Position numbers and translations under genes: made by a program | The notes under the pieces: model-generated | Told to the model about the DNA's origin: nothing | The model's database searches: none | Seen by the model: the letters and a program-made list of their open reading frames with translations, nothing else | Shown: positions 41,059 through 50,337 of the stretch, in pieces | Layout: each line of letters begins with the position of its first letter | Numbering within the stretch: position 1 is the first letter of the stretch | Origin: Paenibacillus athensensis | Lineage (GTDB): Bacteria > Bacillota > Bacilli > Paenibacillales > NBRC-103111 | Assembly (NCBI RefSeq): GCF_004514475.2 | Contig: NZ_MYFO02000010.1 | Location: 124,001-188,000 of the forward strand | Length of the DNA stretch: 64,000 nucleotides | Reading direction: 5' to 3'

Positions 41059-42039
41059 ATGGCTGTAATCACTTATTTGGAAGCGATTCGATCGGCGATG
41101 CAGGAGGAAATGCAAGCTGACGACAACGTATTCGTCCTTGGCGAAGACGTCGGCAAGGGCGGTGTGCTGAACACGACCAAGGGACTGCGCGATTTGTTCG
41201 GTGAAGAGCGTGTGCTCGATACGCCGCTGGCCGAGTCGGCCATTGTTGGCGCGGCGATTGGCGCTGCAATGTACGGCATGAAGCCGATTGCCGAAATTCA
41301 GTTCGCCGACTTTATTTTTCCGGCTACGAACCAGATCATCAGTGAAGCGGCCAAAATCCGCTACCGCTCCAACAACGACTGGAGCTGTCCGCTCGTCGTG
41401 CGCGCGCCATACGGCGCGACGGGCGCAAGCGCGCTGTATCACTCGCAATGTCCGGAATCGGTGTTTTTCGGCACGCCGGGTTTGAAGATCGTCGCTCCGT
41501 CGAACCCTTACGATGCGAAGGGACTGCTCAAGGCGGCGATTCGCGACCCGGACCCGGTGCTGTATTTTGAGCATAAAAAATGTTACCTGGCGCTGTCGGC
41601 AGACGTGCCGGAGCAGGATTACATCGTGCCGATCGGCAAAGCCGACGTCAAACGCGAAGGCACGGACATTACGGTCATCTCTTACGGCATCACCGTCCAT
41701 TATGCGTTGCTTGCAGCGGCGGAGCTGGCGAAGGAAGGCATCAGCGCGCATATCCTCGATCTGCGCACGATCCAGCCGCTGGACAAGGAAGCGATTCTTG
41801 CCGCTGCGTCGAAGACGGGCAAGGTGCTGATTGTACACGAAGATAACAAGACGGGCGGCGTCGGGGCGGAAGTGTCGGCGATCATCGCCGAGGAGCTGCT
41901 GTTCGAGCTCGACGCGCCGATTGCCCGCTTGTGCGGGCCGGACGTGCCGGCCGTGGGCAACAATCCGCCGATGGAGAAATTTTTCCTGCTCAGCCCGGAT
42001 AAGGTGAAGGATGCAATGTATAAGCTTGCCAGGTTTTAA
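41059..42039 (+). CDS. bkdAB: branched-chain 2-oxo acid dehydrogenase E1 beta
   Basis: Beta subunit of the E1 heterotetramer. The 326-residue protein has ALGEDVG-like VLGEDVGKGGV, FGEERVLDTPLAESAIVGAAIGAA, EIQFADFIFPA and RAPYGATGA. The C-terminal part has DLRTIQPLDKEAILAAASKTGKVLIVHED. It is of standard length, lying between bkdAA and bkdB in the expected order. Confidence 0.95.
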   Translation: MAVITYLEAIRSAMQEEMQADDNVFVLGEDVGKGGVLNTTKGLRDLFGEERVLDTPLAESAIVGAAIGAAMYGMKPIAEIQFADFIFPATNQIISEAAKIRYRSNNDWSCPLVVRAPYGATGASALYHSQCPESVFFGTPGLKIVAPSNPYDAKGLLKAAIRDPDPVLYFEHKKCYLALSADVPEQDYIVPIGKADVKREGTDITVISYGITVHYALLAAAELAKEGISAHILDLRTIQPLDKEAILAAASKTGKVLIVHEDNKTGGVGAEVSAIIAEELLFELDAPIARLCGPDVPAVGNNPPMEKFFLLSPDKVKDAMYKLARF

Positions 42040-42066
42040 GAACGTGGACATGTGGGAGGTACGCGC

Positions 42067-43554
42067 ATGAATGCAGCGAACGAACGGATTGCCGAGGTGA
42101 CGGTTCCCCATTTGGCGGAAAGCCTCGTCTCGGCGCAAATCGGCAAATGGCTCAAGCAGCCGGGCGATTATATCGAGCAATACGAAGTGTTGTGTGAATT
42201 GTTCACCGAGAAGGTGAACACGGAAATGCCGTCGCCGGTGGAAGGCCGGCTGGTTAAAATTCTCGTCGGGGAAGGAGAGACCGCTGCAGTCGGGCAGGCG
42301 ATTTGCCTGGTCGAGCAGCCGGGCGAGGCATCGCCGGCGGCCGATGCGCCGCAGGCAGCGGGTGCGGGCAGCAGCGCGACGCAAAATTACGCGGCGATGG
42401 AGACTGGCGGCGGTGAAATGCGCGGCCGTTATTCGCCTGCCGTGCAGCGGCTGGCTGCGGATTACCACGTCGACCTGTCACGCGTGCCGGGCACGGGCCT
42501 CGGCGGGCGGATTACGCGCAAGGACGTCGAGCAGTTCGTCGCCGCCGGCTTTGTGGCGGAGGACAAGGCGCGCTACGATGCGCGTGGGGCGCAGGCGCAG
42601 CCCGTTGGCGGTGCGTCGGCAGCGGCAGGCGGGCCGGCAGCAGCGGCCGGAGCGTCGCAGCAGCCTTACGGCGGCGGCGGATCGGCACAGCAGCCGAGCC
42701 CTCCGGCTTCGTATGCGCCGCAGCCGCAGCAGGCCGCCTTTGGCGGCGGTGAAACCGCGCCGCAGGCCAAGGTGCCGGTGCGCAGCACGGGCATCCATCT
42801 GTCGGCGAATCCGCCGACGCCGCTGATTGAAGTCGAAGGTCAGCCTTCCGACTCGCGCAGCGAGTATTTCATCGATGTCACGCCGATCCGCAACACGATT
42901 GCCAGCAAAATGCGCCAAAGCGTGACGGAAATTCCACACGCTTGGACGATGATCGAAGTCGACGTGACCAATCTCGTCGTGCTGCGCAACAAGGTCAAGG
43001 ACGAGTTCATGCGCCGGGAAGGCGTCAATCTGACGTATCTGGCGTTCCTGCTCAAAGCAGTAGTCGGTGCGATCAAGGATTATCCGATTATGAATTCCGT
43101 GTGGGCGGTTGATAAAATCATCGTCAAGCGCGACATCAACCTGTCGCTGGCCGTCGGCACAGAGGATTCGGTATTGACCCCGGTGATCAAGAAAGCCGAT
43201 CAAAAAAATATCGCCGGTCTCGCGCGCGAGATCGACGAGCTGTCGCGCAAGGCGCGGGCGGGCAAGCTGGCTTTGGACGATTTGACGGGCGGCACATTTA
43301 CGGTGAACAATACCGGCGCGTTTGGTTCGATCCTGTCGTACCCGATCATCAACTACCCGCAGGCGGCCATTTTAACGTTCGAATCCATTGTGAAAAAGCC
43401 GGTTGTTATTCAGGATATGATTGCCGTGCGCTCGATGGTCAACTTGTGCTTGTCGCTTGACCATCGGATTCTGGACGGCGTCATTTGCGGAAGATTTTTG
43501 CAGCGGGTTAAGGAAAATCTGGAGGCATATAATTCCGATACGAAACTATACTAA
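42067..43554 (+). CDS. bkdB: branched-chain 2-oxo acid dehydrogenase E2 (acyltransferase)
   Basis: Core lipoyl acyltransferase. The 495-residue protein has a lipoyl domain (about 5-82) with the lipoylated Lys in LFTEKVNTEMPSP, a peripheral-subunit-binding domain (about 122-160: YSPAVQRLAADYHVDLSRV), a long Ala/Gly/Gln/Pro linker (about 175-245) and the catalytic domain (about 265-495) ending in SLSLDHRILDGVICGRFL with the His/Asp pair. The ATG at 42067 has GGGAGGT 7 bases upstream, and the in-frame GTG at 42052 lacks one. Confidence 0.94.
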   Translation: MNAANERIAEVTVPHLAESLVSAQIGKWLKQPGDYIEQYEVLCELFTEKVNTEMPSPVEGRLVKILVGEGETAAVGQAICLVEQPGEASPAADAPQAAGAGSSATQNYAAMETGGGEMRGRYSPAVQRLAADYHVDLSRVPGTGLGGRITRKDVEQFVAAGFVAEDKARYDARGAQAQPVGGASAAAGGPAAAAGASQQPYGGGGSAQQPSPPASYAPQPQQAAFGGGETAPQAKVPVRSTGIHLSANPPTPLIEVEGQPSDSRSEYFIDVTPIRNTIASKMRQSVTEIPHAWTMIEVDVTNLVVLRNKVKDEFMRREGVNLTYLAFLLKAVVGAIKDYPIMNSVWAVDKIIVKRDINLSLAVGTEDSVLTPVIKKADQKNIAGLAREIDELSRKARAGKLALDDLTGGTFTVNNTGAFGSILSYPIINYPQAAILTFESIVKKPVVIQDMIAVRSMVNLCLSLDHRILDGVICGRFLQRVKENLEAYNSDTKLY

Positions 43555-43562
43555 GGCAGAAA

Positions 43563-43661
43563 CTACTGGAATAAGCTGACTGTGAACAAAATGGTCGATG
43601 CCACGATGGCAAGCAGCATGATGTAGATGACCAGTTTGAACCAAAGCTTGTTGTTATACAA
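43563..43661 (-). CDS. prli42: Prli42-like 32-residue membrane protein
   Basis: A leftward gene read from TTG 43661, 10 bases after AAAGGAG, to the TAG at 43563-43565. The peptide starts YNNKLWFKLVIYIML and continues LAIVASTILFTVSLFQ: a short basic head and one membrane helix with the KxxVYxMLxAxxxSTxLF pattern of Prli42. In Listeria that miniprotein anchors the stressosome. It is easily missed because of its size and TTG start. The assignment is by pattern and length. Confidence 0.75.
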   Translation of the reverse strand: MYNNKLWFKLVIYIMLLAIVASTILFTVSLFQ

Positions 43662-43736
43662 GGCTTGTTCACTCCTTTTTATGGATGGCTTGTCAACCCT
43701 TATTGTAACTCATCGCAAGCATCGGAGGAAAGTGTC

Positions 43737-44879
43737 ATGATCGATTCTCAACGTCTGGTTCAGGAGTTTATCGAGCTGGTGCAAATCGACAGCGAAACGA
43801 GGTTCGAGCAGCAGATCAGCGCCGTGCTCAAGCTTAAATTCGAAGCGCTGGGCCTGTCGGTGACCGAAGACGATTCGATGGCCCGCAGCGGGCATGGCGC
43901 AGGCAATCTGATTTGTACGCTGGCGGCTTCTCCCGGGGCGGCGGATCTGAACGCGATCCCGCGCATTTTCTTTACGTCGCATATGGATACCGTCGCTCCC
44001 GGTCAGGGCATCCGCCCGCAAATCGGCGACGACGGCTACATCCGCAGCGACGGCACGACGATTCTCGGCAGCGACGACAAGGCGGGCATTGCCGCTATGC
44101 TTGAGGCGCTGCGGGTGCTGCGCGAGAGCGGTGAGCCGCACGGGCAGGTGCAGTTCGTGATCACCGTCGGCGAGGAATCGGGACTCAAGGGCGCACGGGC
44201 GATGGCTCCCGGCGTCATTGACGCCGTCTACGGCTTTGCGCTCGACTCCAACGGCGCCATCGGCGATATTGCCACGGCGGCTCCGGGCCGCGCGGAAATC
44301 GCGATTACGTTCCACGGCCGCTCGGCTCACGCCGGCGTTAATCCCGAGGACGGCATCAGCGCGATTCAAGTCGCCAGCCGCGCGGTGTCGCGCATGCCGC
44401 TGGGGCGCATCGACAAGGAAACGACGGCCAACATCGGCAGCTTCGCCGGCGTCGGGCCGCTGAACGTCGTCTGCGACCGCGTGCGGCTGGAGGCCGAGGC
44501 GCGCAGCATCGTGCAGAGCAAGCTGGAAGCGCAGCTGACCGCGATGCGCGAGGCGTGCGAATCGGCGGCGGCCGATGCCGGAACGAGCTGCGAGTTTCAG
44601 GCCGATATCGCTTACGCGTCCTACATGCACGAGGATACAGCTCCTGTCGTGCAGCTGGCGTCGCGGGCGCTGGCCCGGCTGGGTTTGACGCCGCGCACGT
44701 TCCATTCGGGCGGCGGCAGCGACGCGAATATTTTCAACGGCATGGGGATTCCGACGGTCAATCTGGCGATCGGTTATCTCGACATTCACACGACGAAAGA
44801 ACGCATTGCGATCAGCGATCTGGTCAAGACGGCCGAGCTGGTCGTGGCGATTGTGCAGGAGGCGGCGTCGGGCGCTTAG
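43737..44879 (+). CDS. yqjE: M20/M42 family peptidase (YqjE, PepT-like)
   Basis: A 380-residue zinc peptidase with ligand motifs TSHMDTVAPGQG, LGSDDKAGIAAM, TVGEESGLKGA (catalytic Glu), and late YLDIHTTKERI (His). The lid domain includes ITFHGRSAHAGVNPEDGISA. PepT-like tripeptidase activity is inferred. The ATG at 43737 follows CGGAGGAA, and the upstream frame from 43665 has no signal. It is divergent from prli42 with a 75-base gap. Confidence 0.9.
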   Translation: MIDSQRLVQEFIELVQIDSETRFEQQISAVLKLKFEALGLSVTEDDSMARSGHGAGNLICTLAASPGAADLNAIPRIFFTSHMDTVAPGQGIRPQIGDDGYIRSDGTTILGSDDKAGIAAMLEALRVLRESGEPHGQVQFVITVGEESGLKGARAMAPGVIDAVYGFALDSNGAIGDIATAAPGRAEIAITFHGRSAHAGVNPEDGISAIQVASRAVSRMPLGRIDKETTANIGSFAGVGPLNVVCDRVRLEAEARSIVQSKLEAQLTAMREACESAAADAGTSCEFQADIAYASYMHEDTAPVVQLASRALARLGLTPRTFHSGGGSDANIFNGMGIPTVNLAIGYLDIHTTKERIAISDLVKTAELVVAIVQEAASGA

Positions 44880-44973
44880 TTCGGCGCGTCAGCCTGCGAA
44901 GCCTGCGGACGAAGTTAGCCCTGAAGCCAGAGCTCGCTGCTTGGAAGCGCGAGGCGGCTGGCTGTCGTGACAG

Positions 44974-45068
44974 CAACAAAACCACCCTTCGAATGTGAAC
45001 TGCCCGTCCTTGCTTGTTGCGTCTGGCAAGGGACGGGCAGTTTCATTCGGTCAGGGTGGTTTTGTTGT
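44974..45068. terminator. long imperfect inverted repeat (about 40-bp stem)
   Basis: The left arm (44974-45013) and right arm (45026-45068) pair almost throughout: CAACAAAACCACCCT with AGGGTGGTTTTGTTG, CGAATG with CATTCG, AACTGCCCGTCC with GGACGGGCAGTT, then TTGC with GCAA, around a 12-base loop. It lies between the convergent yqjE and a small leftward gene and probably ends both transcripts. The stem is much longer than other terminators here. Confidence 0.75.
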
Positions 45069-45081
45069 TTGCGGGTATGGA

Positions 45082-45288
45082 TTAGAGACGGGCGTTGATT
45101 CGACGGTTTATCCGCTGCACACTGACGGCGAGAAATAACGCGATTATTCCCGCAAGGGCGAAAGCGGCGTTCACATGCTCGCCAACGGCAGCATTTTCCG
45201 GAAGTACGATCAGCACGGCCAGAATCAATCCAAGCACCAGCAGCGTACGGTTGACAGAGTGGCGGAGGAGAAGCCGTATTCGCAGCAT
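45082..45288 (-). CDS. hypothetical small membrane protein, 68 residues
   Basis: Family not recognised. Two membrane helices (about 14-29 and 40-58) between basic ends (RIRLLLRHSVNR and VQRINRRINARL). The ATG is preceded by AAGGGGATGATCTG. It is convergent with yqjE across the long hairpin. The function is unknown. Confidence 0.6.
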   Translation of the reverse strand: MLRIRLLLRHSVNRTLLVLGLILAVLIVLPENAAVGEHVNAAFALAGIIALFLAVSVQRINRRINARL

Positions 45289-45464
45289 CAGATCATCCCC
45301 TTATCTTTTCATTTTTAACATAGGTCCATTATGCCGGAAAAGAGTTACGGGGATATGAGCAAACGATTTGGAGATTGTCAGATTTTTCTCATACATTCCT
45401 GACATTAGCCTGCGGCCTGTATCGGGCGCGGGCCAAGCGGGAGAGCAAGTGCACTTCGTGCCAG

Positions 45465-45680
45465 CTACAGCCGGCCTCCCGGAAACGGAATCAGACGGGC
45501 GCTCCGTTCGCGGCCGTCCGGTATATCGGCGGAACGCGTCAACGGCGTGCGGCCTGACTCCAGATAGTCGGCGAGTCTCGTTTCCGCGCCTCCGTTTTGC
45601 AGCATGAGCTGCAAATACCGGCGTATTTCCCACGCCTTGCCGACAATGCGCAGCTGATGGTCCGACCAGTAGCTTTTCAT
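45465..45680 (-). CDS. mciZ: MciZ-like FtsZ inhibitor
   Basis: A 71-residue protein from the ATG at 45680 (GAGGGGATCGTC upstream). Residues about 10-40, RIVGKAWEIRRYLQLMLQ, then TRLADYLES, match the MciZ signature VxxVGKAWEIRxxL. MciZ is the sigma-E-dependent peptide that caps FtsZ filaments and blocks a second division in the mother cell. In B. subtilis it is 40 residues and also sits beside nudF. Here there is an extra Arg/Pro-rich tail of about 30 residues. The upstream extension to 45734 lacks a ribosome site. Confidence 0.78.
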   Translation of the reverse strand: MKSYWSDHQLRIVGKAWEIRRYLQLMLQNGGAETRLADYLESGRTPLTRSADIPDGRERSARLIPFPGGRL

Positions 45681-45709
45681 GACGATCCCCTCGTTTTCGC
45701 GAATAGATT

Positions 45710-45718
45710 TGTTATAAT
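45710..45718 (+). promoter_or_regulatory. extended -10 promoter of nudF
   Basis: TGTTATAAT: TGN plus consensus TATAAT (45713-45718), with no good -35. It lies about 73 bases before nudF and just upstream of the divergent mciZ. Confidence 0.55.
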
Positions 45719-45790
45719 GAACGATATGCAGCAAGGGGACAAGCTATGACGCAAATGAACATCAAATCAATATCCATGGAGGCATGCCGG

Positions 45791-46357
45791 ATGAGCGAGG
45801 CAGGTAAGAAATTTGAAGAAGTGACGGTAAGCACGCAGTCGATTTTTCAGGGCAAAATGATTTCGCTGCAGGTTGATACCGTGCAGCTGCCGGGTGGCGG
45901 CACCGCAACGCGGGAAATCGTCAAGCATCCGGGAGCGGTCGCAGTGCTGGCGCTCTTGGACGATAAGCTGATTGTCGTGGAGCAATACCGCAAGCCGCTG
46001 GAGAAAAGCCAGGTGGAAATCCCCGCCGGCAAGCTGGATCCGGGCGAGGAGCCGCTGACGGCGGCAAGGCGCGAGCTGGAGGAGGAGACGGGCTATACGA
46101 CGGAGTCGATCCGCCATGTCTGTTCCTTTTATACGTCGCCGGGGTTTGCCGATGAGATTCTGCACCTGTATGTCGCCGAGCAGTTGGTCAAAGGGGAAGC
46201 GCGGCCGGATGAAGACGAGTTCCTTGAATGCGAAGCGATTACGCTCGACGAGGCGCTGCGGTATATTCGCGAGCAGCGAATCAGCGACGCCAAGACGATT
46301 CTGGCCGTGTACGCCTGGCAGCTGTACCGCTTGACCGGACAGATCGGTCATGAATAG
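45791..46357 (+). CDS. nudF: ADP-ribose pyrophosphatase (Nudix)
   Basis: Hydrolyses ADP-ribose to AMP and ribose 5-phosphate. The Nudix box is complete: GKLDPGEEPLTAARRELEEETGY (about residues 75-97), followed by SFYTSPGFADEILHLYVAE. The 188-residue start at 45791 aligns with B. subtilis NudF and follows GGAGG by 8 bases. An earlier ATG at 45746 also has a fair ribosome site and would add 15 residues. It overlaps the next gene by 8 bases. Confidence 0.93.
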   Translation: MSEAGKKFEEVTVSTQSIFQGKMISLQVDTVQLPGGGTATREIVKHPGAVAVLALLDDKLIVVEQYRKPLEKSQVEIPAGKLDPGEEPLTAARRELEEETGYTTESIRHVCSFYTSPGFADEILHLYVAEQLVKGEARPDEDEFLECEAITLDEALRYIREQRISDAKTILAVYAWQLYRLTGQIGHE

Positions 46358-47552
46358 CTGTTACGCGGATTTGCACATTCATATCGGACGGACGGAGAAG
46401 GGGGCGGCGGTGAAAATCAGCGGTTCCCGAGACTTGACGTTCTATAACATCGCCCGCGAAGCGTCGGAGCGCAAGGGCATTGAGCTGATCGGCATTATCG
46501 ATTGCCACAGCCCGACTGTGCAAGACGAGATTCTGACGTATCTCGACCGCGGCGAGATGAGCGAGCAGCCGGGAGGCGGCATTCGCTACCGCGGGACGAC
46601 GATTGTGCTTGGCAGCGAGATCGAGGTGCGCGAGCCCGGCATGGGTCCGGCGCACCTGCTTGCTTATTTGCCGGATCTGGCGGCGATGCAAAGCTTCAGC
46701 GGCTGGATGCGGCGGTATATGAAAAATATCGAGCTGAGCTCGCAGCGGATTTACGTGCCGGCGCGCGAGCTGCAGGCCGAGGTGCTCGGGCGCGGCGGCA
46801 TCCTGATTCCGGCGCATATTTTTACGCCGCACAAAAGCGTGTACGGCAGCGCGGCCGAGCGGATGGAGCGGCTGCTGGACCTGGACGGCATCGCTGCCGT
46901 CGAGCTGGGCCTGAGCGCCGACTCGGAGATGGCCGGCTTGCTGTCGGAGCTGGACCGTTACACGTACGTGACCAACTCCGACGCCCATTCGCTTGGCAAA
47001 ATCGGCCGCGAATATAACGAGCTGGCGCTGGCCGAGCCCAGCTACGCCGAGCTGGTCAAGGCGCTGGCGCGCCAGGACGGCCGGGGCGTGCTGGCCAATT
47101 ACGGCCTCAATCCGCGCCTTGGCAAATACCACCGCACCTATTGCGGTGCGTGCGAATCGATCACCGATGAGGCGGCGATTGCAGCCGAACGCTGCCCGCT
47201 ATGCGGCAGCGGCAAAATCGTGCGCGGCGTCATGGACCGCATCGCCGCGATTGCCGACCGTGCGGAGCCGGTCGTTCCCGACTACCGCCCGCCGTACCGC
47301 TTCCAGGTGCCGCTGGAGTTCATGCCGGGCCTTGGGCGCAAGACGCTGGAGCGTCTCTTGGACCGCTTTGGCACGGAAATGAACATCCTGCACCGCGCCT
47401 CGCTCGGCGAGCTGGCCGAGGCCGGCGGCGAGGAGCTGGCCGCGCGCATCGGTCAGGCCCGGGCGGGGACGCTGGCGCTGGAGGCCGGCGGGGGCGGCAA
47501 ATACGGGCGGGTGGCGCGCGCATCGGCAGTGACGCAGGCGGCGGAGCAGTAA
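46350..47552 (+). CDS. endonuclease Q family DNA repair nuclease
   Basis: A 400-residue PHP-family nuclease that, by homology, nicks DNA 5' of deaminated bases (uracil, hypoxanthine). The PHP motifs are YADLHIHIGR, GIIDCHSP, LGSEIEV, IPAHIFTPH and TNSDAHSLG. A zinc knuckle (TYCGACES, then RCPLCGSG) lies at about 269-293. A helix-hairpin-helix-like C-terminal part (FMPGLGRKTLERLLDRFG, LAEAGGEELAARI) should bind DNA. Its start overlaps the nudF end by 8 bases, so translation is coupled. Confidence 0.85.
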   Translation: MNSCYADLHIHIGRTEKGAAVKISGSRDLTFYNIAREASERKGIELIGIIDCHSPTVQDEILTYLDRGEMSEQPGGGIRYRGTTIVLGSEIEVREPGMGPAHLLAYLPDLAAMQSFSGWMRRYMKNIELSSQRIYVPARELQAEVLGRGGILIPAHIFTPHKSVYGSAAERMERLLDLDGIAAVELGLSADSEMAGLLSELDRYTYVTNSDAHSLGKIGREYNELALAEPSYAELVKALARQDGRGVLANYGLNPRLGKYHRTYCGACESITDEAAIAAERCPLCGSGKIVRGVMDRIAAIADRAEPVVPDYRPPYRFQVPLEFMPGLGRKTLERLLDRFGTEMNILHRASLGELAEAGGEELAARIGQARAGTLALEAGGGGKYGRVARASAVTQAAEQ

Positions 47553-47627
47553 TTTTTGATCATAGATCGGGCTCGTCTCTCATATGCTTGTCTTTGTAAA
47601 GGTGTTTACGAAGGAAGGAGCAGCGGG

Positions 47628-48266
47628 ATGAACAGGAGCCTATCGCTAAAGCAGGATATGAAGGAGCATTTGTCGCTGTACATTTTCGTCTCGGTGCTGT
47701 TTGTGATCGGCGTTGTGTTCGGCGCGGTGATGGTCAATGCGCTGTCGCTGGATCAAAAGCAGGAAATGTCGCGTCATTTGGGCAGTTTTTTTCAGCAAAT
47801 GAATGAGGGCGTGGCGTTCGACAGCCAGCAGTCGTTCACGCAGTCGTTCGGCATGCATATGAAGTGGCTGCTGCTGATCTGGCTGTTCGGGCTTTCGATC
47901 ATCGGGCTGCCGCTGATTCTCGTGCTCGACTTCCTCAAGGGCGTACTGATCGGCTTTTCTGTCGGTTATCTCGTCGGGCAGATGTCGTGGCCGGGTTTGC
48001 TGTTTGCGCTGGCGTCGATTGCGCCGCAAAACCTGATCATCATTCCGGCGCTGCTGGTATGCAGCGTGGCTGCGATGGCTTTTTCCCTCTATATGATCAA
48101 AAATCGGTTCCTCCAGCGTCGGGGCTCGATGTATACGTCCTTTATGCGCTATACGTCGGTGACGCTGGTTATGGCAGTGTTTTTGCTGGGAGCGGCTTTG
48201 TATGAGGGGTATTTGTCGCCGGAGCTGATTCGCTGGGTAACGCCAACGCTGGCTGGACTCTATTGA
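47628..48266 (+). CDS. spoIIM: stage II sporulation protein M
   Basis: Scaffold of the SpoIIDMP complex that remodels septal peptidoglycan and drives engulfment. The 212-residue protein has five membrane helices (about 17-39, 78-100, 103-130, 137-155, 178-195), with a charged N-terminal tail (LSLKQDMKEHLSLY) and the IAPQNLIIIPAL motif in a loop. The ATG at 47628 follows AAGGAG. It sits between the EndoQ gene and fur as in Bacillus relatives. Confidence 0.92.
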   Translation: MNRSLSLKQDMKEHLSLYIFVSVLFVIGVVFGAVMVNALSLDQKQEMSRHLGSFFQQMNEGVAFDSQQSFTQSFGMHMKWLLLIWLFGLSIIGLPLILVLDFLKGVLIGFSVGYLVGQMSWPGLLFALASIAPQNLIIIPALLVCSVAAMAFSLYMIKNRFLQRRGSMYTSFMRYTSVTLVMAVFLLGAALYEGYLSPELIRWVTPTLAGLY

Positions 48267-48283
48267 AGCGTTCGTACAAATGT

Positions 48284-48313
48284 TTGACTTCTTCCCGAAC
48301 CACGCCCTATAAT
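48284..48313 (+). promoter_or_regulatory. sigma-A promoter of fur
   Basis: TTGACT at 48284-48289, an 18-base spacer and consensus TATAAT at 48308-48313, 54 bases before the fur start. Confidence 0.78.
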
Positions 48314-48366
48314 GAAGAAAGCGGCTGAAATCGGGCATGGGCCCAGCGCATTGAGGGTGAGGGAGT

Positions 48367-48837
48367 ATGGAGACAAGGATTGAGAAGATCAAACAGCAAC
48401 TGCAATCCCAAGGGTACAAGCTGACCCCTCAACGGGAAGCGACCGTGCGCGTGTTGCTTGAGAACGAAGAGGATCATCTGAGCGCTGAGGACGTATTCAT
48501 GCTGGTCCGCGATAAGGCACCGGAGATTGGTCTGGCCACGGTATACCGCACGCTGGAGCTGCTGAGCGATTTGCATGTCGTGGAGAAAATGAATTTCGGC
48601 GACGGCGTTGCCCGCTACGATTTGCGCAGCGACAGCACCCGCCACCACCATCATCATTTGATTTGCGTCCAATGCGGCGCAGTCGACGAGATTATGGAGG
48701 ATTGGCTTGGACCGCTGGAGGAGCGGCTGGAGCGCGAGTTTCATTTTCAAGTGCTGGATCACCGGCTGGATTTCCAGGGCATTTGTTACCGCTGCAGCGG
48801 CAAAGCCAAGGATGACGGGGAAGGCAAGAAGGAATAA
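48367..48837 (+). CDS. fur: Fur family metal-responsive repressor
   Basis: A 156-residue winged-helix regulator: YKLTPQREATVRVLLENEEDHLSAEDVF, IGLATVYRTLELLSD (recognition helix), then the metal sites RHHHHHLICVQCG and a second CxxC in GICYRCSG. Both cysteine pairs are present, as for the structural zinc of Fur/PerR. The position next to yqzK and xerD matches Bacillus Fur, so iron is the likely metal. No Fur box was looked for exhaustively. Confidence 0.92.
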   Translation: METRIEKIKQQLQSQGYKLTPQREATVRVLLENEEDHLSAEDVFMLVRDKAPEIGLATVYRTLELLSDLHVVEKMNFGDGVARYDLRSDSTRHHHHHLICVQCGAVDEIMEDWLGPLEERLEREFHFQVLDHRLDFQGICYRCSGKAKDDGEGKKE

Positions 48838-48895
48838 GCGAGTTAGGTTGCGACAACTAATGCCGCGCAAGCGGATGCGATAGACGATTTAGAAG

Positions 48896-48924
48896 CCGAT
48901 GCCCTGGGGGTATCGGTGTTTTTT
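48896..48924 (+). terminator. intrinsic terminator of fur
   Basis: CCGAT / ATCGG with inner CCC / GGG pairing (48896-48916), then TGTTTTTT. Confidence 0.8.
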
Positions 48925-49025
48925 GTTAGGGCGATATTTGCGAACGGAACCAGCGGCAGACGAAGCGTTCGCCGCGAAACGCGCCGGGCAGTCGGCGGTG
49001 GCGGTTCGGCCGCCGTGTAAATTCC

Positions 49026-49055
49026 TTGACAAGCTTGCGGTTTATTTGCTACAAG
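49026..49055 (+). promoter_or_regulatory. probable sigma-A promoter of ald
   Basis: Consensus TTGACA at 49026-49031, an 18-base spacer, and TACAAG at 49050-49055 with an extended -10 TGC. Confidence 0.6.
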
Positions 49056-49170
49056 GAAAGGAAAGGCTGGAATCAGAAACAGCTTCTTCCATAGAGGACC
49101 CGGCTTTGCGGGTGTGGCCCGTCGCAGAGAGGTCAGGGGAAGTTCGAGTTGGAGGAGGAGGGGACGTATC

Positions 49171-50289
<1,119 letters not shown>

Positions 50290-50337
50290 ATACAAAATCG
50301 AGATCATATCCTGTCTTAAAGAAACGGAGGACTGGCT

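Larger units (their letters stand above)
48838..49170. other. intergenic region between fur and ald
   Basis: There are 333 bases without a convincing gene. It holds the fur terminator (48896-48924), a promoter near 49026-49055 and a leader of roughly 110 bases before ald with a few short pairings (e.g. CCCG/CGGG at 49102-49115) but no riboswitch class that I recognise. Short frames here lack ribosome sites. Confidence 0.7.

Noticed and set aside
40498-42468. 656-residue leftward reading frame over bkdAA, bkdAB and bkdB
   Set aside because: Same cause. The three plus-strand genes are unmistakable and the leftward product has no recognisable domain.
49056-49170. T-box or S-box riboswitch before ald
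   Set aside because: No AGGGTGGNACCGCG antiterminator core and no S-box core could be found.
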